26,449 bases of DNA from a virus: positions 1-26,449 of IMG/VR virus record IMGVR_UViG_3300027908_000045; one strand, given 5' to 3'. Positions 21,270 through 26,449 of this stretch are shown here, piece after piece. How positions within the stretch are numbered: position 1 is the first letter of the stretch; the number at the start of each line of letters is the position of its first letter. Made by a program: the position numbers and the translations under genes. The notes under the pieces were generated by a model. The model worked only from the letters and a program-made list of their open reading frames with translations, did no database searches and was not told the origin of the DNA.

Positions 21270-22855
21270 AGCGCCTCCATTTCCATCTCGCGTTCAAGCA
21301 ATGCGATCGCCGCGTCGAACTTGGGGGCCGTCTGTTCGCTGTGGAAGTCGGGCGGCGTCTTGTCGAAGAGTTTGTACTCCGCCGCGAGGTGATCGTAGAC
21401 GGCCTTTCGATCCGCCTCCGGAATGCTGGTGCCGCCGCGCGAGCCGAGAAGCGATGCCATCGCCGCAGCAACGCCGCCCCACACGACAACAAATTTCCCG
21501 TCTTCGATGTCGTGATGCGGCAGTTTGTAAGAGCCGAAGGCATCCGGATTCGAGGAGTCGTACCAAGCAAAGCCGCGGCGATATTTCGCCCAGTCCATCT
21601 TGTCCTTGTCGCCGGAACCGTCTGAGGATGCCCACTTCGCGAGACGGTTTTCCGCCGCTGGCCCATCCCATGAATCGGAGTCGTCTTTGCCGTCGGAGTC
21701 GCCGTGAGGGACGGCGGCAGCTTTCAAATCGGCGGTCACTTCGCGCCAGCCTTTGCAATTCGTGCCCTTGGTGTGTGCGTTCTGAATCAACGCCTTGTGA
21801 TCGGGGGTCGCGTCGCCAAAATGATGCGGGGTGTCGCAGTTACCAAACGGCCCTGCAACGATTTCGAGATCAGTCTCAGCCTTTGCAGCAGAACCGGGCA
21901 TCGGCGTCCTCGCGCCCAATCTTGCGAGTGTCTGATCGAGCGTCGCCACCCTGTCCGCCATGCCCATCTTGACGGCCTTGTTGGCGGGGATCATGCGCCC
22001 CTGGCCGAATCCGTTCTGAACGCTTTGCTGATCGCTCTGCCGGCCACGCGCCACGGCTCGCGTGAACATGTCGTAGTAACTGTTGACCGAATCCTGCAAT
22101 GCGCCGCGCGCTTCATCGCTCAGCGGCTCGAATGGATTTCCTTCCGTCTTATACTTCCCGGCGCTTACGAGCGAGACTTTGACGCCAGCTTTGTCGAGCG
22201 CCTGACTCATGTCCTCGTGCGCGCCGAAAACGCCGATCGATCCCACTTCGCCCGAAGGTGTCACCACAAATTCTTTCGCCTGTGAGCCCAGCCAGTAGGC
22301 GGCAGATGCGGCCTGTGTGTTGGCGACGGCGGTTACGGGCTTCGACTGATTCGCTTTGTAGATTTCATCTGCCAGTTCGGGGACGCCGTCGACCGTTCCG
22401 CCAGGCGAGTCGATATCGAGCACGATGGCCTTGACCGAAGGATCGGCGACGGCTGCGCGCAGCCATTGCGTAAACTTCTCGGTCGATGTGCCTCCGGACA
22501 TATCCGACATGAGTCCCGTGCGATGGGAAATCGTGCCCGAGATGGGCAGGACGGCGATGCTTCCGGCCTTGGATCGCGAAGAACTGCCGGGCGCGGCTGC
22601 CTGACATGCCGCACATTCGCGTTTCGCCGCTTCGACGGCTTCCGGCAAAAGAATGCTGCTGCAAGTATGCGGCGCGTCTTGCATCGCAATATAAATCGGT
22701 TCTTTTGCTGGCTGTTTGACCAGCGCAATCTCCTCAGCCGATACCTCGCCACCGTCAGCCTTGAAGCGCAGAAACGAGACAATGGTCATCAACTTGTCCG
22801 CTCGCATTGCCCAGGGAGTGGACATGACTGCCGACATGATGCGGGAATATTTCAT
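21266..22855 (-). CDS. S49-family (SppA/ClpP-like) capsid maturation protease with C-terminal phage domain
   Basis: The 529-residue protein starts at the ATG at 22855 (AGGAG 10 bases upstream). Residues about 95-310 are a peptidase S49 domain: GSIAVLPISGTISHR, LDIDSPGGTVDG at 146-157, the nucleophile Ser184 in QAASAAYWLG, SGEVGSIGVFG at 201-211 and the general base Lys234 or Lys236 in SAGKYKTEGNPFEPLS. It cleaves the capsid delta domain in the prohead. The C-terminal part (about 395-505) is a separate phage module (LAKWASSDGSGDKDK, YRRGFAWYDSSNP, GSYKLPHHDIEDGK, then GTSIPEADRKAVYDHLAAEY) seen in phage head and protease proteins, possibly for prohead attachment. A Cys-rich linker (C65, C81, C84) lies near the start. 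Confidence 0.9.
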   Translation of the reverse strand: MKYSRIMSAVMSTPWAMRADKLMTIVSFLRFKADGGEVSAEEIALVKQPAKEPIYIAMQDAPHTCSSILLPEAVEAAKRECAACQAAAPGSSSRSKAGSIAVLPISGTISHRTGLMSDMSGGTSTEKFTQWLRAAVADPSVKAIVLDIDSPGGTVDGVPELADEIYKANQSKPVTAVANTQAASAAYWLGSQAKEFVVTPSGEVGSIGVFGAHEDMSQALDKAGVKVSLVSAGKYKTEGNPFEPLSDEARGALQDSVNSYYDMFTRAVARGRQSDQQSVQNGFGQGRMIPANKAVKMGMADRVATLDQTLARLGARTPMPGSAAKAETDLEIVAGPFGNCDTPHHFGDATPDHKALIQNAHTKGTNCKGWREVTADLKAAAVPHGDSDGKDDSDSWDGPAAENRLAKWASSDGSGDKDKMDWAKYRRGFAWYDSSNPDAFGSYKLPHHDIEDGKFVVVWGGVAAAMASLLGSRGGTSIPEADRKAVYDHLAAEYKLFDKTPPDFHSEQTAPKFDAAIALLEREMEMEAL

Positions 22856-22868
22856 AACGAAAAATCTC

Positions 22869-23309
22869 CTAGACTGCGGCAAGAATCGCCGCAAAGACTT
22901 CGAGTTCTACGTCGATTTGTTCCGCTTGCGCACTGCCCCAGCCGACTTCCTGCAGCGTCGAGCCTGATCCGGAGACGGGCGGAATCTGCCGTGCGCTTGC
23001 CCTCGTGTGCTGCCGTTGGGCCGTGATGCCTTCGGCGATGAATTGTAAGAATGCCCGTCCATCGCTGCGCTGTTTCGCTTGCCGACTGCACCCGTCGCCT
23101 TCAATTGAGGGAATGAGGAATGATTCCTCGTCTCCCTCGACGAGTTTCTTGATGCTGGAGCCAAGATAGGTGACCTTGTGGGTGAGTGCGCTGTACCAGA
23201 GGCAGTTTCCAGCGTTTGTCTGCTCATCTTGTGTGGTTGCACCCGAGCCGGAAATGGGATGCGGCCCGCTGCGCGTACCCCATAACTTTGAGCGGAGAAT
23301 TAAAAGCAT
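22869..23309 (-). CDS. Unknown protein with two GSG[AS]T repeats
   Basis: The 146-residue ORF fits between the LamG-like gene (ending 23316) and the protease start (22855) with short spacers. It has a repeated motif about 90 residues apart: PISGSGATTQDEQ near the start and PVSGSGSTLQEVG near the end, the latter followed by a beta-like VELEVFAAILAAV. The middle is charged. Gly/Ser/Thr-Gln repeats of this sort occur in phage structural proteins (from memory). There is no signal peptide or good Shine-Dalgarno sequence. It probably is a small head or decoration-type protein; the function is unknown. Confidence 0.5.
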   Translation of the reverse strand: MLLILRSKLWGTRSGPHPISGSGATTQDEQTNAGNCLWYSALTHKVTYLGSSIKKLVEGDEESFLIPSIEGDGCSRQAKQRSDGRAFLQFIAEGITAQRQHTRASARQIPPVSGSGSTLQEVGWGSAQAEQIDVELEVFAAILAAV

Positions 23310-23315
23310 GGCGCG

Positions 23316-24815
23316 TTACAGGGGTAGAGGGAAGGTTCCAGTGAAATCGATGCGAACATAACCCACCCAAATATTGAACCCCGCAGATTCGGCTTCGGCG
23401 CCAGACGTGCCAGCGAACCCGAAAAACGCCAGAGGGTGCGACCCTGATAGCGTGGTGTTGGTTAGCGTGCTACCCACCTGCGCTCCGGTCGTGTCGTATA
23501 CAGATAACTGGCACCCTCCGGACGCTGTCGCATAAGTCATCTGAATTTGATACACGGTGTTTGTGGCGATGTTGATTCTGCCGGCAGAGGCGCCGCCGCC
23601 ACTTGACTCCAAATCCAGTTGCAACGCAGACCCCGTGGGAAATATCTGCGGATCGCAGAAATCGGCAAAATCTTCACTCTCCATCGAGCCCAGAGAGTAG
23701 CGATTGCCGTTCGAGTCCGTCTGAGGGATGCTGGTTTCAAAACAATAAGCCATCGTCACCTTGGCGTAAGTACCAATCCCTGTTGTTGAAAACGAAACAC
23801 CGTCGGTTCCTGTTCCTGTTGCGAATTGATAAGCTAATGTGCTACTGGAATTAGTGAACGTTGCACCGTTGATAAAACTGCTACCCTGCTGGCAATTCAG
23901 CGTCTTAGTAGCAAACGTCATGTCACTGTTCGCATTGTTCACCGTCCATGCGCCAGATGCGACAAACGCCCCCGAGTTGCCGACAGTCGTTGTTGTTGGC
24001 GTCGCACCGTTCGTTCCACCGGAAGCATTGTTGTATACCGTCAACGGCAAAACGCCCGGTGAGGCTCCCGCAGGAAGAAGTGCTGTCTGTTCGTCGCGCC
24101 ATGTGTCGGACGCCATCGTGTATGGCGTATTGGTTGCCGTTCCTGTCGTTTGAATCCAATACTCCGGCCACTCGCAGTTAGCGGCGAGACCCGTAAGTAA
24201 GCTGTAATTTGTGCCTGGCGTCGGCGTAGTGCAGTTACCGTTTGTTAAAAAGCCCAGAATTAGTTCCCCGTTTGTCGTTGGCGACTGCGTCGAACCGGAC
24301 GTCGGGTTAGTGGCCACTGTGGTCTGGTCTTTGACTTGAGTGATGCTACCGCCGTCAAGAGAGAAGGCGGTTAGAACGTTCTTGAATGGTTGGCAGGCTA
24401 ACGACAAAAATCCATCGTGATTCGCTGCGCTCAATGCAGGAGTGTAGCTTCCGGCGGCGACGTTGGGCAGATAGGCGATTCCCTGTCTCCCGATATCCAG
24501 CGTCGTACCATTCGTCAGAGAGCTCATCGGCATTAAATACGTGCCGTTCGTGCTATCGCTTATTCCCCCGAAAGACGCGCTCGAGCCATCGACCCCCCAC
24601 TCGCAGACGATAGTGTCGCCCGTTGTATTGACGACTAAACTTCCGCAAGAAAATGGTGACGTTCCCGTTCCCGCGTTATTTGCCGAGGCACAATCGGTTC
24701 CGTCGTGAACGATCGTGCCGCCACCTACCGTAACCGCGGGACCGACGCGCATCCACGAACCTTGGCCATGCGCCAAGCCGGCCAAGAGCCAAACAGCGAG
24801 CAGGATATTCTTCAT
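23316..24815 (-). CDS. Secreted LamG/concanavalin-like protein
   Basis: The start is the ATG at 24815, which overlaps the previous stop by 1 base (TGATG), giving 499 residues. It has a Sec signal peptide (MKNILLAVWLLAGLAHG, cleavage about residue 17-18) and a long beta-rich mature protein low in charge and rich in Thr, Ser, Gly and Asn. Residues about 300-499 resemble a concanavalin-like (LamG) sandwich: SSTLAYQFATGTGTDGVSFS, AKVTMAYCFETSIPQ, TVYQIQMTYATASGG and NIWVGYVRIDFTG. It may bind surface carbohydrate. The long frame to 25052 has a non-protein-like N-terminus over the next gene and is rejected. A signal peptide in a phage structural operon is unexpected. Confidence 0.75.
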   Translation of the reverse strand: MKNILLAVWLLAGLAHGQGSWMRVGPAVTVGGGTIVHDGTDCASANNAGTGTSPFSCGSLVVNTTGDTIVCEWGVDGSSASFGGISDSTNGTYLMPMSSLTNGTTLDIGRQGIAYLPNVAAGSYTPALSAANHDGFLSLACQPFKNVLTAFSLDGGSITQVKDQTTVATNPTSGSTQSPTTNGELILGFLTNGNCTTPTPGTNYSLLTGLAANCEWPEYWIQTTGTATNTPYTMASDTWRDEQTALLPAGASPGVLPLTVYNNASGGTNGATPTTTTVGNSGAFVASGAWTVNNANSDMTFATKTLNCQQGSSFINGATFTNSSSTLAYQFATGTGTDGVSFSTTGIGTYAKVTMAYCFETSIPQTDSNGNRYSLGSMESEDFADFCDPQIFPTGSALQLDLESSGGGASAGRINIATNTVYQIQMTYATASGGCQLSVYDTTGAQVGSTLTNTTLSGSHPLAFFGFAGTSGAEAESAGFNIWVGYVRIDFTGTFPLPL

Positions 24816-25822
24816 CACTGTTGCACGTAACTGATTGCGTAATTGGCGACCGGCGACGTGCCCGTCTGGATGTAGCACAACTCTTGCCCCGCGGTCGTCA
24901 CAAACTGCGCCCCCCAGGTGAAGGTCGCGTTTGCAGTCGTCGTAAATGCGCCGATGATCGTAGCGGTGCCCGCCGCGCACGCCGTACCCGTTCCATAGCG
25001 AAGGGCAAACGTGGGCGTCGTGCCGCTGATCCCCTGAATCGTGATGCCGCACACGTAAATGTGCGTGCTGCCGGAAAGCGCAATCAACTGCGTCGAGGAT
25101 GTGCCGGACGTCTGACCGGCTACCATCGCAAGCGTGGCGCTCGGGTTCTGACAGGGGTTGCCGCCGTTCGGAGAATTCGCGACGACAAGCGCCGGATCGG
25201 TCGCGACTGGCGCAGTCGAGGCGGCCTTGGCGGCGGGAGTGTTCGTCCCGTCGGTGAGTTCAACGGTTCCCTTGAGATTGGCGAACGTCGACTGCGTAAC
25301 GGCAGACGACCCAGAATCAACAATGACGTGCCCAATAACATTTGTGCTCGCGCCGAGAGTTTCAATGCCAGCCAACAGTCCGACATCGGGGAGAGTCTGT
25401 GAGGCATGTTGAATGGTGACAGTACCGCTGCCCGTGATAACGGTCGAGAGTCGAACCCGAAAATAGGGCGCGTTCACCGGAAAAACAAAGGAGATATTGG
25501 TCGAGACGACCAGCGTATAGGTCGGTCCAATGATCGTCGTATTGTCTTTCTCCACTCCCTGCACGCTCGTCCAGTTCGAATTGTCGATCGACGATTCAAA
25601 GGTGACAACGCCACCAGTAAGCGTCGTGCCTTGGATCAGGGTGACCTGGATGGCGTTGTACTGCGAGGAGTTTGAAATCAGCGTAACGGCAGTATTGACG
25701 CTGGTTCCCGAGGTCCACGCCGCATCCGACGTGCCGATGGCACCTGCCCCTTGGACGGCAACCGGCTGCTGCGCCCACAGCGATGCAACAGTCAGCAGGG
25801 CGAACAGAATCAGTTTTTGCAT
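24815..25822 (-). CDS. Secreted beta-rich protein of unknown function
   Basis: The 335-residue protein has a clear signal peptide (MQKLILFALLTVASLWA, cleavage before QQ). The mature protein is beta-rich and Ser/Thr-rich: an N-terminal domain (about 20-145) with NAIQVTLIQG, VTFESSIDNSNWTSVQGVE, FVFPVNAPYFRVRLS and GSGTVTIQHAS, a pattern common in phage structural proteins, and a C-terminal domain (about 215-335) with HIYVCGITIQGISGTTPTF and TTAGQELCYIQTG. Pairs of Cys could form disulphides outside the cytoplasm. The gene is coupled to the next by TGATG overlap and follows the coiled-coil gene by 3 bases. No catalytic motif is seen. Confidence 0.75.
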   Translation of the reverse strand: MQKLILFALLTVASLWAQQPVAVQGAGAIGTSDAAWTSGTSVNTAVTLISNSSQYNAIQVTLIQGTTLTGGVVTFESSIDNSNWTSVQGVEKDNTTIIGPTYTLVVSTNISFVFPVNAPYFRVRLSTVITGSGTVTIQHASQTLPDVGLLAGIETLGASTNVIGHVIVDSGSSAVTQSTFANLKGTVELTDGTNTPAAKAASTAPVATDPALVVANSPNGGNPCQNPSATLAMVAGQTSGTSSTQLIALSGSTHIYVCGITIQGISGTTPTFALRYGTGTACAAGTATIIGAFTTTANATFTWGAQFVTTAGQELCYIQTGTSPVANYAISYVQQ

Positions 25823-25825
25823 GGC

Positions 25826-26194
25826 TTAGGGTTTTTTCTTTCGGGGAAACTTCGCTTCAATGGCGTCGAAGTCATATTCGGAAGTGTCGATCGAGTGATC
25901 CTTCGCGTACTGCGACGCGACGGATTGAATGTCCTTCCAGATCGCGGCTTCCGCCGCCTTGTTCTCCTCGATCTTGGCCCGCATGGTCTGGATTTCGATT
26001 TCCAGTTGATTGGCCTTGTACTCCAGATCGCGGACACGCAATTTCGTGGCGTCGTCCATCGCATAGAAGGGCTGCCCGGTCGACACTCCCGTCACCGCAG
26101 GCGCGGGAGGCTTGACTGGCTGGCCCTTCTCGGATGTCTGCGCCGCCAGACCTGCCGAAGCGAGAAGCAACGCAAGAAGCAAGAGACGTTTCAT
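25826..26194 (-). CDS. Small secreted coiled-coil protein
   Basis: The 122-residue protein has a signal peptide (MKRLLLLALLLASAGLAAQ, no lipobox Cys), a Pro-rich stretch (GQPVKPPAPAVTG) and a coiled coil at about residues 46-90 (DATKLRVRDLEYKANQLEIEIQTMRAKIEENKAAE in two pieces of heptads). It ends basic (FPRKKKP). Periplasmic coiled coils of this size resemble spanin-type proteins in form, but the lysis genes are at the other end of the operon and no partner is seen. It stands directly upstream of two other exported genes, so it may work with them. Confidence 0.7.
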   Translation of the reverse strand: MKRLLLLALLLASAGLAAQTSEKGQPVKPPAPAVTGVSTGQPFYAMDDATKLRVRDLEYKANQLEIEIQTMRAKIEENKAAEAAIWKDIQSVASQYAKDHSIDTSEYDFDAIEAKFPRKKKP

Positions 26195-26198
26195 TGAG

Positions 26199-26449
26199 TT
26201 ATTTGTAGGCTAGTTCGACCGTCGCATCGCTGATGAGCACGGCAGTTGTGTCGGCGTCGGTGATGCCCTTGGTGAGCGCCCAAGCGATACCGGTACCAAA
26301 GGCGAGACCATCTTCCGAGGAGAGGCAGTAGGGAACCCCGGCTTGCGCTTCTATCACCTTGACGGGAGTATCGGTGCCGACGGTCGGCGCACTCGCCTTG
26401 TTATAGAGTTTGAGATAGACCGGATAAGCGGCGTTGTTGTTCACGCAAA
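26199..26449 (-). CDS. C-terminal domain of a virion-type structural protein, cut by the right edge
   Basis: The frame runs from the right edge to a TAA at 26199. A GTG at 26444 could give 81 residues, but the frame is open to the edge and the sequence starts in mid-domain (NNNAAYPVYLKLYNKASAP, then VGTDTPVKVIEAQ and GLAFGTGIAWALTKGITDAD). This is a known C-terminal domain type of phage structural proteins (conserved LKLY, PTVGTDTP, GTGIAWALT, D-D-T), so I read it as the 3' end of a longer gene. It is the first gene of this window in the leftward operon and shows that the structural region continues to the right. Confidence 0.75.
   Translation of the reverse strand, partial: CVNNNAAYPVYLKLYNKASAPTVGTDTPVKVIEAQAGVPYCLSSEDGLAFGTGIAWALTKGITDADTTAVLISDATVELAYK

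Noticed and set aside
21154-21972. 272-codon plus-strand ORF
   Set aside because: It is antisense to the S49 protease with high Arg, Ser and Pro content and no protein-like pattern.
1-26449. Integrase, attachment sites, tRNA genes, terminase and portal
   Set aside because: I looked for their motifs and found none in the window. Whether this is a prophage or a free phage cannot be decided from it.

Overview
The window is most of the late (structural and lysis) half of a tailed-phage genome or prophage with an HK97-fold capsid and, most likely, a long non-contractile (siphovirus-type) tail. Almost every real gene lies on the minus strand, so the operon reads from the right edge to the left edge. 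Genes are tightly packed, with 1-4 base start/stop overlaps. No tRNA, CRISPR array, insertion sequence, integrase, terminase or portal gene is visible. Terminase and portal would be expected beyond the right edge, because the window opens just upstream of the head protease.

The host cannot be proven from the sequence. The moderately high GC, the secreted proteins with short signal peptides ending in Ala-Gln or Ala-x-Ala, and a plant-litter-type glycoside hydrolase suggest a soil bacterium, and Acidobacteriota is my best guess (inference).

Layout in transcription order. (1) 26449-22869: the 3' end of a virion-type protein, then three genes in a row with Sec signal peptides (coiled-coil, beta-rich, and LamG-like), then a small unknown gene. 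(2) 22855-18383, head: S49-family capsid protease with a C-terminal phage module, a Cys-containing small protein, a strong intrinsic terminator, the HK97-type major capsid protein, a probable head decoration or accessory protein, and two small unknown genes. (3) 18255-14539, neck and tail tube: gp6-like connector, a 42-residue membrane protein, head-closure candidate, tail terminator, tail tube, and an unknown structural protein. (4) 13925-7460: a tail assembly chaperone with a programmed -1 frameshift at a T TTT TTA slippery site, an HK97 gp10-like protein, the 930-residue tape measure, a distal-tail candidate and a hub protein carrying a lectin-like insert. (5) 7452-2447, adsorption: a triplicated fibre-like protein, a secreted clan GH-A glycosidase, and beta-rich, LamG-like and 18-residue-repeat proteins. 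(6) 2433-479, lysis and end: T4-type lysozyme, a two-helix holin candidate, and small unknown proteins.

Two single genes (9294-9575 and 13981-14490) are on the plus strand, each exactly filling a gap between two minus-strand tail genes. Each has a -10-like box about 7-9 bases before its ATG and no Shine-Dalgarno sequence. They look like independently expressed cargo ('moron') genes. A plus-strand gene also ends at 214 at the left edge.

The most notable points are the frameshifted chaperone, the exported glycosidase and the other Sec-signal proteins inside a virion operon, the two antisense cargo genes, and several strong RNA hairpins around the capsid gene.
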